Below the pieces are notes generated by a model. That model was not told the origin of the DNA and did no database searches. It worked only from the letters and a program-made list of their open reading frames with translations. From Scilla litardierei (taxonomy: Eukaryota; Streptophyta; Magnoliopsida; Asparagales; Asparagaceae): a DNA stretch of 64,000 nucleotides. The stretch lies in contig CM061130.1 in the NCBI GenBank assembly GCA_030789695.1, positions 12,639,860 to 12,703,859 on the forward strand, written 5' to 3'. Below are positions 47,301 through 57,877 of this stretch, piece by piece; position 1 is the first letter of the stretch, and every line of letters starts with the position of its first letter. A program made the translations under genes and the position numbers.

Positions 47301-48234
47301 AAACGATGCTCTATGGGCGTATCGCACGGCCTTTCGCACTCCCATAGGCACCACACCGTTCCGACTCGTTTATGGGAAAGCTTGCCACTTACCGGTAGAA
47401 TTGGAGCACCGCGCATATTGGGCCATCAAAACCTTTAATTACGATTACAAGAGTGCGGCGGTGAGGTGACTCTTGGACATCAACGAGCTTGATGAGATAA
47501 GAAGAGACGCCTACGAGAGCTCAAGAATTTACAAAGAAAGGACCAAGATTCTCCACGATGCCCGCATAACCGTCACGGATTTCAAAGTAGGAGACAAGGT
47601 CTTGCTCTATAATTCTCGGCTCCGACTATTTCCCGGTAAGTTGAGGTCACGTTGGTCCGGACCTTTCACCATCAAGCACATACAACCGGGAGGAGCTTTC
47701 GAGTTGGAAAGCAAGGACGGTTCCACATTCAAAGTAAATGGTCAGAGGCTCAAACACTATTCCGAGGGAGTCCCGACGGGCGAAACCAATAGAATATATT
47801 TGCTTAAGGGACGGCCGGATGATCTTTCATACCTCCTTGATGAGGTGATAGAGGAGGCGATCCCCCACTCGATTGGCGCTCTTTTCGATGAGGATTTCGA
47901 GGAAGGCCCGGATTTAGGCCAAGATGAGAAGATAGATGATTCCCCCGACCTCTCCGCTGAAAATGATGAAGGCGACGCTGATGTCGCAAGGATTCGAGAG
48001 CTCTGCAAGCTCTCGAAATTAAAGTCCCCGAAGAAAGCTCCGCCTATACGGAAGTCGGCGTCACCGGTGAAGCCGTTGACCGGAGCAAACGCTAGCTTGG
48101 GGGAGCCTCCCCCCAACACTATTCGAGACGGGAAACCACCGAGGGAGAACACACCACCGCATCTTCCGAATCCAAGCGTTCTCCCCGGAAAATTTGATGG
48201 GTGCATCTCATATGCACCAAACATCCCGCATTAA
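44356..48234 (+). pseudogene. pol: C pol: RT, RNase H and integrase, one in-frame stop
   Basis: ATG at 44356; the frame is open to a TGA at 47467 (codon 1038) and resumes in frame to TAA at 48232-48234. The N-terminal ~230 residues are acidic and unrecognised. RT follows with VFMDDF, RNase H with the complete acidic set (LMCDAS, TEKELLA, TDHAALK, VADHLSR), integrase zinc region and core. In the integrase D-D-35-E triad the Glu position, codon 47224-47226, is Lys (GQVKVSN against GQAEVSN in B). The part beyond the TGA holds the GPF-type module and a long acidic and Pro-rich tail. A TTTGCAG acceptor-like site lies just before the ATG. Confidence 0.88.
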
Positions 48235-48562
48235 TTGAAAATCATAGGGGGTCGAGCTCACGACCTTAAACGAGCGCTTGTCAGGAGGCAACCCGACGGT
48301 TATTGCTTTCTTTTTACTTTTTCTTTGTTTTTGTTTTAGAAATTTTTAGTGTTTTGAGTCGTTCGCCCAAAAATTTTGTGATAACGGGTCCTATTTTTCT
48401 TGACAGGAGAGGAGATAGGTAAATCCATCATGAGGAGGAGGAACGAGACGACGAGGAGCGCCCCAGGAAGACGCTCGATGCTTAGGAGTAAGATGAAATC
48501 GACTGGAGGAAGAAAGACGGAGTTTAGAGCCCAAACGAAGACAAACAGCAGAAATTAAGGCT

Positions 48563-48895
48563 CACTCGGCCGAGTATACTAGTCACTCGGCCGAGTACAC
48601 AAGTTCGTCCGGCCGAGCCGCTCACGAACGAGGGAAGTCTGCTGTACCCAACTCTCTGTTTATTTTCTTCATTTTAGTATAACTGCTACTCGGCCAAGTA
48701 TATATTTTCACTCGGTCGAGTAAAACGGATACGCTCCTAGGGCGAGTCTTGCCGAGTAGCTTGAGCCACTCGGCCGAATGGACTTACTCCACTCGGCCGA
48801 GGCTGGCAAGGCCACTCGGCCGAAGCGTAAGCGAGGAGGATTTTACATTGATCCCACTCGGCCGAGTGACCGAGTCACTCGGCTGAGTCGTAACT
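48563..48895 (+). repeat. Internal palindrome array of C (CTCGGCCGAG type)
   Basis: About nine copies (CACTCGGCCGAGTAT, CACTCGGCCGAGTGAC and variants) between pol and third ORF, the same word as in the C LTR. Confidence 0.85.
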
Positions 48896-48898
48896 TTT

Positions 48899-48908
48899 AT
48901 TATATAAG
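48899..48908 (+). promoter_or_regulatory. Internal TATA box of C
   Basis: ATTATATAAGG a few bases after the internal array and about 550 bases upstream of the third-ORF ATG. The leader between contains CATGCGCAGG near 49265, acceptor-like. Confidence 0.6.
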
Positions 48909-49454
48909 GGGCGAGGGGGGGCACGTTTTTCGAAAACGCAAAAAACCCAATTTCGCCCGACTGTTCAGCTTCCCTCGCCCGACCCTCGCTCGCTCTCGTC
49001 CCCACTCGCCCGACCGACCACCTCGCGCCGCCGCTCGGCCAGCCACCGCCGGCCGACCACCCGCCGCGCCGCGCCCGAGTCGCCGGCGGCCGCCGCTCCG
49101 ACCACCTCCGGTATCGCCTGATTCGCCCTTTTTCGCCTCTTTTTGTGTATTTTTCGAGGATCCATGTGTTAAACGACCCCCAAACCCTAATCAATTTCTA
49201 TATCTATCTATTATACCCCTAATGCTCCATACGTTTTGAATATTACCCGCTGATATCGCCGTTTCATGCGCAGGTTGTTTTTGGGAGCTTAGGGGAGCCC
49301 AGGGGAGCTTCTACGGACTGATTTGGGCTTCGCGGAGGCGCTATCTTCGCACTCTTCCATTGCTTAGCACTCACAGCATGTCGGGGTACACTCTTTCCTT
49401 TCTTTTGCACACGCCGCACCTTTTTACACTTTTCGGCGCGCGCTCGGGGCCGAT

Positions 49455-51566
49455 ATGCCGCCTCGGACACGGCCGCGGTCGAGGAGAGCTTCCGCCAAGC
49501 GGAAGCGGTCGGATGACGCCGGCCCCTCCCACGAGTTGGAGGACTCTCCTCCGCCCTCTCCCACACATCCCACACACCCAGCACAGCCTGCAGGCCCCGC
49601 ACACCCCGCACAGCCTGTAGCGCCCGCACAGCCCGCGCAGCCGCTCCCTGCCGCTCCACAGCCACCACCTCCGGCTCCACTGGTCGGGCCGCTCGGGATT
49701 ACGTTCCGAGACGACGCACACCGCGCCGTCTTTGAGCGTATCTCCCAGCGCTCGATCGTACCCTCCAGGTTTGCACACCTTGCTGACCTAGGACGCCTGG
49801 GGGTACTTGAGGGGATGCTCACGTTGTATGACAACGTGGGCTGGCGAGATTTCTTTCAGGTGTCGGCGGACACGTTTATCCGCCCGACACTTGAGGTACT
49901 GAGTTCGATCACCCGGACCGACGAGGGATGCTCGTTTCGGTTCATGGACCGGGAGTGCCAGGTCACTCTCGATATAATGAGAGAATTTTTCTCGTGGCCC
50001 GCTGTCCCCGGAGCCGATCGCGGTTACGGTCCCACCCATATCCCCCCACCTTCCTTCGACGCCGGTGCCTTCTGGGCCCGGATTACGGGTCTTCACGCCG
50101 CCTTTGACCCTAGTAGGGCCAAGGCCTCGGCCATTGTCCATCCCTGCCTCCGTATTGCTCAGCGCCTTATGGCGACGACCTTTTTGGCCAGATATGAGCC
50201 GGGCACGATGTCTACGCCAGAGCTCTACATGCTCTACGCGATGACACGTCCCAGAGCTCTATCTAGGGATGGAGATGAGCTGGTCCCCGCCGTCGTGATT
50301 GATGTCGCGGATTGGTTTTTGGACCGCATCATTGTATCGGTGGGCGCTCGCTCACTGATATGCTGCGGCGGCCTGATCACCTTGCTTGCCCTTATGACCG
50401 GCGAGGACTTCCCTGACGACCTGCGACGAGTATCGGGCCCCACTTCTTTGTCGATCGATGTTATGGCCCGGATGAAGATGCTTCGTCCGCACGGTGAGCG
50501 TCACTGGGTCTGGTTGCACGGCCCTTACGGTGCCGATTACATGATTCTTCCGAGCCCAGCTTGGACTCAGATTGCACCAGCCCACGTTGACTGGCTCCCT
50601 GCGATGGATGTTCTCATCCCCGCTGCTTACGTGCTCGAGGCCGAGGAGGCCGAGCAGGCCCACGCTGACCACGCTGCCCCCGCAGACCCTGTTGCCCTTG
50701 TCGAGCCTGCCGCCCCTGTTGACCCCGTGGCCCCTCAGCCTATACCAGATGTTTCCGCTGCTCCTGACACCTCTGTCCCCACCTCTGTCGGTGTCGGGAG
50801 TACCTTAGCTGAGCCCACCTCCACTGCTTCCGCGGCTGTCACCACCACCACTGGCCCTCTGTCTGCTGAGCCTGTTTCTTCTGCACCCCCTGAGTGCCCG
50901 CCGACCGTAGTTGAGTGCGGCGAGCCCTCTTTTGCCTCGGCCGTTGAGACCTCTGTCTCCGCCTCTGTCTCCACTGCTGCTGTGTTCTCCGAGAGTGTCG
51001 TGGCGTCTGTCCATACTTTTGTGCCACCGACCTCTCTGGCCGCCTCGCTGCCACTTTTGCACTCTTCTTTCGTTGCTACTGCCTCCACTTCTCACCAGCC
51101 GGTGCCCCAGCCTCACACTGAGGCCAGGCCCACATTTGCGAGCGCAGCGCCTTTCGTTCCCTTCCCCGCTGAGCCAGTCACATACGCGACCCGAGTACGC
51201 CAGCCACGCCCTGCACAGCCCCGCCCGGTGCGTCCCTCTGCACCACCTCCCCCCGACACTGTACTTCAGAGCATTGGTGCTCTAGAGGGGGCAGTGAGTG
51301 GCCTCAGAGCCGACCTTAGGACCCTGTCCTCCACCGTCTCTGCGATGGCTGACCGCTTCGACCTGCTCCCGCAGATTCACTACTATCTTACCCAGGTCCT
51401 GGAGCGTCTCCCGCGCGTACCACCCCCCACCCAGCAGGTTCCCACCCACACTTCCACACACTCCCAGCCTGCTACCACTTCCAGACCCACCCCCGCTCAG
51501 CTTCCTGTCCAGCCACCACCACCACTTCCGCCTCAGGACGGAGACGGTGCAGCACCACCTTCTTAG
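49455..51566 (+). CDS. C third ORF: ATHILA ORF-1-like protein (env-position)
   Basis: An intact 703-residue ORF with ATG at 49455. Residues 1-20 are strongly basic (RPRSRRASAKRKRS), like a nuclear-localisation signal. A Pro/Ala-rich spacer precedes the core (about 80-390): PTLEVLSSI, CSFRFMDRECQVTLDIMREFF, IVHPCLRIAQRLMATTFLAR, PELYMLYAM, SLICCGGLITL. These line up with the third ORF of B. Residues ~400-600 are a long Pro/Ala/Thr/Ser/Val-rich linker, ~610-670 a likely coiled coil, and the end is Pro-rich. No signal peptide or transmembrane helix is seen. It remains open although pol of the same element is broken. Role unknown. Confidence 0.78.
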   Translation: MPPRTRPRSRRASAKRKRSDDAGPSHELEDSPPPSPTHPTHPAQPAGPAHPAQPVAPAQPAQPLPAAPQPPPPAPLVGPLGITFRDDAHRAVFERISQRSIVPSRFAHLADLGRLGVLEGMLTLYDNVGWRDFFQVSADTFIRPTLEVLSSITRTDEGCSFRFMDRECQVTLDIMREFFSWPAVPGADRGYGPTHIPPPSFDAGAFWARITGLHAAFDPSRAKASAIVHPCLRIAQRLMATTFLARYEPGTMSTPELYMLYAMTRPRALSRDGDELVPAVVIDVADWFLDRIIVSVGARSLICCGGLITLLALMTGEDFPDDLRRVSGPTSLSIDVMARMKMLRPHGERHWVWLHGPYGADYMILPSPAWTQIAPAHVDWLPAMDVLIPAAYVLEAEEAEQAHADHAAPADPVALVEPAAPVDPVAPQPIPDVSAAPDTSVPTSVGVGSTLAEPTSTASAAVTTTTGPLSAEPVSSAPPECPPTVVECGEPSFASAVETSVSASVSTAAVFSESVVASVHTFVPPTSLAASLPLLHSSFVATASTSHQPVPQPHTEARPTFASAAPFVPFPAEPVTYATRVRQPRPAQPRPVRPSAPPPPDTVLQSIGALEGAVSGLRADLRTLSSTVSAMADRFDLLPQIHYYLTQVLERLPRVPPPTQQVPTHTSTHSQPATTSRPTPAQLPVQPPPPLPPQDGDGAAPPS

Positions 51567-53494
51567 GCACCCTTGATGCCATCGATTCCTTTTGCCGTTG
51601 TGCTGCCCGTCTCTGCTGGGTCCTGATGCATTTTTGTCCACCCCCCCTCCCCTCACTTATTTTGGGTTTCTCATTTTGACCGTATCTTTATATATCTTTT
51701 CTGGGAGAGAGGGAGAGTTTTTGGTACCACCTTTATATCTGTATCGCTCCATTCCTGCATGCATCATGTCCGCATCATATTTTTCATTTCTTTAATTTTC
51801 TTTTCATTTTTTTCCCCATCATGCATGCATCCTCACTTGCCCCTCACATTTCTTGTCTCTCGGTGTGCCACACTTTGCACATTGAGGACACTGTGCCATT
51901 TAGCTTGGGGGAGTGAGTTCTCACGTTCTTTTTCGGTTTGCCACCTTTATTTTTAGTTTTTCATGCCATTTTTCGCTTTTGCACTTATTTTCATCATTTT
52001 TCTTTTATTTTGCCATGCATCACGTCTTTTCTTATTTTTCTGTGTGCCGCATTGTAAATAGTTCTATTTTCCCTTTATCTTTATTTCTTTCTTTTTCATC
52101 TCATGCTAGAGATGACTTTTCTGTGATGATGATGACGTGGAGTTAGCTTACTCTATTTGCATGCTATATTTGTCATGTCTTAGATTTTATTTCTGATATC
52201 ATATGATATGACTTGCCTTGCATCTAGAGATAGTAACCCACACTTTTTCCACATGAAAATGGATGAAATTTTATTATTAGCTTAGTCTGAATATTCATAT
52301 GTATGCTATCACAGAAAACACACCAAGATTCACGCATTGAATGCCTATATCTGGAGTACTGATTTCTTTTCCTATATCACTTCTATATGCATGAATTGTA
52401 CACTTCACTTCAGGATGATTGAATGATGTTAGCTATGATAAATCTGGACTAGTTAGCTTTTTTGTGATCGAAACTGAGTAGATTAGATTACCCTGCTGAA
52501 GTTGTCGTGCATGTCTTATAGAGTGAACCGAGAGATATATTTATTTCTTTCTCCACAAATCTTGAACATCATTTCTCTACTCTTAAAATCATTGGTGAAT
52601 CTCCCCTTAGCGATTCTATTATATGGCATTTCCCCCGCTATTAACTCCTAGCTCCAAATTTCTTATTCAAAAAAAAGGGAGAAAAGAGAAAATATTCTTA
52701 TATATCATTATCTCTCTTTAAGTTGGGATCGTTGTGTATATATGCTATTGCATCAAAAAAAAGAAAAAAAACAAAAGAAAAGAGGAAAATCCTCAATAAA
52801 AGATCTCATCTCACTTTCTTTCTTTCTCTTCCCTTTTCATTACTTTTGGAGCTTTATAAAAATGGGGATGTAAATATTTTTTGTGCCACCACGCTTATAG
52901 ATAAGCTTGGGGGAGGGGATCCATTGATGTGTGAGAGAGTGACTACTTGACGTTGCACGACAACCTAGGCTAAGTAATATTCTATACTCGGTGAGATTAT
53001 TTTTAGCTATACGAAATCCAGAAATCTAAGCCTAGCATTCATATCATGAAATCCATACTTTTCTATTCCCTCTATTCTATAGTGTGATACTCTTATACTC
53101 CTGATAGAAAGCATTCAATTGAAAAGTGTGTGATCTGTGATTTGTATACCTCTTTAAATGATTCAGACAATGTTAATTATAAAATTATTCCGTTTTTCAT
53201 GATTATATTGTTGCTCGTGGGTTTTCTATTTCTATTTGCACTATTATACTATGATATCAAAATAAAACTCTTTGACATGTGTTTTTCGTTCAGTGCATGC
53301 TATATGAGTAAGCGGAACCCACGTCCTGAGGAAATGATCTAGCAGCCTACCTCATCGCTTCTTTCTTTCTTCCTTATTTTTATTTCGTTTTTCATTCTTC
53401 TCCGTTTTTCATTTTTCATTTTTTCGCCGTTTTCGTTTTTCGAATCCACCAGGTTCGCCTTTTACTTATCTTCCTCGAGGACGAGTAAGAGGCA
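51567..53494 (+). other. C 3' non-coding region
   Basis: About 1.9 kb, T-rich, no supported gene. Internal polypurine-like motifs TTAGCTTGGGGGAG (about 51899) and ATAAGCTTGGGGGAG (about 52901) precede the terminal one; a GCACATTGAGGACACTGTGC inverted repeat lies just before the first. Confidence 0.7.
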
Positions 53495-53508
53495 AGCTTG
53501 GGGGATTT
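53495..53508 (+). other. Terminal polypurine tract of C
   Basis: AGCTTGGGGGATTT directly before the 3' LTR, preceded by the conserved TCTTCCTCGAGGACGAG block. Confidence 0.88.
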
Positions 53509-55329
53509 TGATCACTCCTTATTTTACACCTTTTTCCCGCATTTTTGCATGCCATTTAGATCGCCCAAATCATGTTTTTCACGATATATCGACGATATTG
53601 CGATGCTTTTCACGATTTGTTGTTTTTGTCGCATTTCAGGTGATTTGGCGCGATTTGGAGTGATCTCGAGATGCGCTTACTCTAGACGGTCACCGACGAC
53701 CTCCCCGAGGGGTATTTTTGCTGTTGGAGAGGAGCGGAAGAAGAATGGACGTCACAGGAGCGACGAGGAGGCCAAAATAAGCAGATTGGGCATGTTTTGT
53801 GTCCCACTCGGCCGAGTGGAGGAGCCACTCGGCCGACCAGCGAGACACCGCTCGGCCGACCAGTTCAGACACGATTCCTATGTGCACTCGGCCGAGCGAC
53901 GGAGACCACATCGGCCGAGTGACTACATCCCGTCCGCCCGAGTGGCGCCCAGACGAAGCCCTTCAAAAATCTCCAAGTTACTGTTTTTCGGCTGCCTGAG
54001 CTTCAGAAGATCCACTCGGCCGAGTGGATAATCACGTCCGCCCGAGTACAATGAAGCCATCGGCCGAGTGACGACAACTCACTCGGCCGAGCGAATCCCG
54101 AGGAGAAGACCCCTGAAGACCCCGACTTACTGAAAAATTACAGGGTTTTCACTTGACCGAGCGACTTTTGTCACTCGGCCGAGTGCGACGCGCTGCCTGT
54201 AGCGAAAATTGCGGAAAACAGGCTGCGCAGGGGTATTTTGGTCACAGTTTTTGGACGATTTTGGGGGCTATTTAACCCCTGTTTTTACCCTAGTTTTAGA
54301 GAGCTTCTTCTTAGATTTTTTATAGCTTTTAGATTAGCTTTTTAGTTTTATTCTTGGGATTGGAGAAGAGACAAAAATTGGATTTTTGTTGGATTAATTG
54401 AAGAACTCCATTGGTTTGTGTTTTCTCTTCTCTAAAAATTCTATTTTTATTGCATATCTCAATATTGTGATGAATTCTATTGCTTATTTCATTAATTATT
54501 TTTGTGATCTTGATATGAATTGTGAGTAGTCGCCACGTCTTGGGGCGTGGGGATGAACCCTACAAGCCCAATTTCATATTTGTGATGAATTAGTAGAAAT
54601 TTTGCTAGAATTGATATCTAGGGATTAGATTGGGATCAATTTACTACGGATGGCTAGGAGTTCATACCGATTGGGATTTGCAAGAGATTGGATCCCAATT
54701 CGATAGGAAACCCTAGAAATCCGAATTGGGTTGGAATCGAATTTCCGTAGTATCAGTTTGCAAGAGATTGGACCGATACTAGGGTTTCCGGTTGCAATTC
54801 CGTGCCAATACCCGTTTGCAAGAGATTGGACGGGTCGGAACTATCCCAAACTAGGTCGCGAGCCGAGTTTGCAAGAGATTGGACTCGGTGCGCGATTGGA
54901 CGATGATGTTGATCCTAATGCTAGCTTCTCTAGGCTAGGGTTTGCAAGAGATTGGACCCAAACCTAGGATAGCAATAGACCGGCAACAGCGCGAGAGCGT
55001 GAGCTTGGTTCTACATTTAGTTGCTACTAGTTCATCCAAAATCTTAATCTAGCAATTTTGATAACGATGCACCACATTCATGAAATATGGTGAGTAGCGG
55101 GAATTCCCCATTCCCTAGACGTTCTTTATTTGATTTGATATTTCCACACTTTGTCTGACGATTGTGACAGGATCGCCAAAGGAAAATCTTCTTTCTTCTT
55201 AAATAGCCAGGTTGATTGGAGCAAGCACGGTCATTCGTCCTCCTTGTGTTCGATAACCCGCTCGCTGCTACACCGTGCACTTGCGGTTAAACTACAACCG
55301 TTCTTTTGGGTTACATCCCGGAGCGATCA
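53509..55329 (+). repeat. C 3' LTR
   Basis: 1821 bp; array, TATA-like box and hairpins as in the 5' LTR. In hairpin 2 one CpG in the left arm has decayed (ATCAGT for ATCGGT), breaking one pair. Confidence 0.93.
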
Positions 55330-55334
55330 ACACC
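55330..55334. repeat. Right target-site duplication of C (ACACC)
   Basis: Matches 42391-42395; A sequence resumes here. Confidence 0.9.
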
Positions 55335-55755
55335 CGTTCATTTCCATCCTCGCCCGATCGCCCAAATCGCCGCCGTTTCGACTCCTCTCGTGCGCCTGCC
55401 TTCTTTCTTCCCCAAGATCAACCTCGATCGTCTTCCCCCGCCATCTCCCTACCCGTCAACCATCGATTTCCCTACATTCCCCCGCCATCTCCCTGCACAC
55501 AAAACCATAAATTTCACCCATCCTCCCCAAACATCGAAACTTGTTGAAGAGATCGCTGCGGCTTCACAGCGTGCTCCCATCCAGTAGCATCGAGGAGTCA
55601 ACGAGCAACTATCTTCATCTCATTTAGGTAAAATCGCTCCTTTGCTTAATTTTAATCTAACCGCGAATATTCCATTTGATTTGTGTTCGTATTTCGTGTT
55701 TGTGTTGAATTCATTGTACGTTTGCATACCTCCGCACACGAACGATACCCGCACG

Positions 55756-56133
55756 ATGCCTCCCCGCCGTGTTAAGCCCACCGAGGACGGCTCTTCGAAC
55801 CCTAGGCCCACCCGTCGTACCCGTCAAACACAGCCCACCACCTCCAACCCATCCACCACTTCCCCACCTCGTGCTTACGATCCCGAATATGGGATGCAAT
55901 TCCAAACCGATGACCATGCCGACCGATTCACGGCCATGGTCCTCCTAGCTGGTCAGGGTGGTCGGATAACCGAGGAATCCGTCGACCGAGACCTCCTGTT
56001 TCTTCAAAGCTTCATTCGCCACGTCTGTGAAGACCCACCCGACGTCTCCGAGCTCCACATTCCACCCCCCACGACTCCTGGTCCACAGCGCAGGCCCCCG
56101 TCACCACCCCTAGAGGGTGGTGCCCCTGCTTGA
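55756..56133 (+). pseudogene. A third ORF, shortened
   Basis: A 125-residue ORF from the ATG at 55756. The start (PPRRVKPTEDGSSN, then basic TRRTRQTQ) resembles the basic N-terminus of the C third ORF, and the end has a short helical segment (DRDLLFLQSFIRHV) and Pro-rich tail. The whole ATHILA-like core present in B and C is missing, so this looks internally deleted. The region 55335-55755 upstream is C/T-rich leader without a gene. Confidence 0.6.
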
Positions 56134-57863
56134 TTTTTCTCTCCCACTCTTGCCCCCCCCCCCCATATTTGTGCACATCTGTCTTTTCGGGGCCCTGTTT
56201 TGTCTCTGTCAGGGGGGGAGGGGACTATTTGCGTGTTACTTTCTAAATTCACCTCTTTTGTTTTTTGACTCCCCCTTGCACATATCTGCATTTCATCGAT
56301 CACACCATTTCGTTAGCACTTTCTAGTCTAGCTTGGGGGACGTCTATTTTGGTGTGCTGTCGTGTTCTGTTTGTTTTTCTCATTTTTGTGTGTGTGCTTC
56401 TTTTTCATTTTTTGAGTGTCGTGCTTGTGTTTTTATTTTTCTTTTCATTTTGTTTGTTTTTGATTCTGATCTTTCTTTCTTTTTCATTTTCATCTATGAG
56501 TTTTCCTGGTTTTCATTTCTTTTTGTGTCAGTGCGTCCCCCCCCCCCATCTTCATTGCCCTCCCGTACTCACTCATATTGCATTGAGGGCAATGCAAACT
56601 TCAGCTTGGGGGAGTCGCACTGTGTGCGTCGTTTGAGTCCTTCTTTTCGTTTATTTGAGTCGTTTTTCTCCGTATTTTTTTCTTTTCTTCTTCTTTTTTT
56701 AGCTCTTTCTCCTAGAGATGAATCCTATGATGAATCGCCACAAAGTCACACACACCTAGCATTGCATCGATAATCACACTCACTAACCCTAGGATTTCGA
56801 GTCCTCTTGCATTTCACGCATCATGGGTCCACTTAGCTTTTTGTGAGTCGTGTGTCGTGACTAGCATTTGGTGTGCTTCTGCTTTGTGATTTTACTTTAT
56901 ATACATGTCCAGGAATGACCCCTAGATTATCATGCTCCGATTTGAATATGCGGTATTTGTTTCCACTATATGCATGCTATATTTATATCGTATACTTCAA
57001 TTCGCATGCGTCGGGATTCCACAACTAAGGACTAGGATAACCCATTTAGCCTATGCTCTATTATCGAGAATAGTTTCTTTTGCCCGAGTGTTTAGATTTC
57101 GACTTCTTTTTTGTTTTACTTGGTGCAAATCCCCTCGTCGTGTACCGTTCTCCCACTTGGGAGAGTACACATGTGTATAGCCAAAAACCCAAAAATCCAA
57201 AAAAAGGAGAAAAGAAAAGAAAAACCCAAAAAGAAAAGAAAAGAAAGTATAGCCCAAAATCCAAAAAAAAATACAAATGCCCAAAACCCAAAAAATTTCC
57301 GTGTGAATATTTTTCATACTTGCCAAGAATAAAGGGAAGGCGAGAATTTGCACCGAGTGTTCTTCTCCACATCATCTCAACCCCCGTCGTTATCGAAAAC
57401 ACTTGGCTTAGAAACTTTTTAGCTAGTATCTAAGCTATAGTGGCGTGATTTCCTTAACCCTAGTTGTGGAGTCCTCGATGCATGATACGCTTCTATTCTC
57501 ACTCTTCTTATGCATGCTTGAACTTATATTCGCCGCTTAATTCAATTCGGATCGATATTTTGGGTCATATCTTGGATTTGTGTATATCGAGCCTCATAGC
57601 ACATCGTAGAAAGCATCACCATTTGCTAGCACACGACCACGCCCACTCGCGCTTCACTGCGTGGACCCACGACACTTATTTGGACTCGCTTTCCTAGGTT
57701 TAGTGGTGTGATTTGACGTTTTCTTGCTTGGTGTGTCGTTTTTGATTTTGGTGGCTCTGATGGACGATCTAGGGTTTAGAGTTTTCTTTTTCTTTCTTCC
57801 TCTCTATTTTTCCCTTCCGAGCTCCTACTCTCACTCGTCTTCCTCGAGGACGAGGAAGAGTTC
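56134..57863 (+). other. A 3' non-coding region
   Basis: No supported gene. Modules in order: CTAGCTTGGGGGACG (about 56330), inverted repeat TTGCATTGAGGGCAATGCAA followed by CAGCTTGGGGGAG (56575-56611), A/C-rich low-complexity block (57180-57300), TCTTCCTCGAGGACGAGGAAG (57837-57858). Matches the B 3' region in reverse. Confidence 0.7.
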
Positions 57864-57877
57864 AGCTTGGGGGATTT
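57864..57877 (+). other. Terminal polypurine tract of A
   Basis: AGCTTGGGGGATTT directly before the 3' LTR. Confidence 0.88.

Larger units (their letters stand above)
42396..55329 (+). mobile_element. Element C: Athila-like gypsy element with pol and third ORF, no gag
   Basis: A complete 12,934-bp element with LTRs of 1820 and 1821 bp, perfect tRNA-Asp primer site, polypurine tract and ACACC target duplication. The pol ORF starts only 116 bases after the primer site, leaving no room for gag or protease. LTRs differ at about 24 positions by eye (about 1.3%), younger than its host A. A different LTR family from A and B, related to C2. Confidence 0.93.

Noticed and set aside
48778..49239. Arg/Pro-rich ORF upstream of the C third ORF
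   Set aside because: It lies over the internal array, TATA box and C-rich leader; composition artefact.
50735..51116. Antisense ORFs inside the C third ORF
   Set aside because: High GC and Pro/Ala/Ser/Thr repeats on the coding strand create long open frames on the other strand; shadows.
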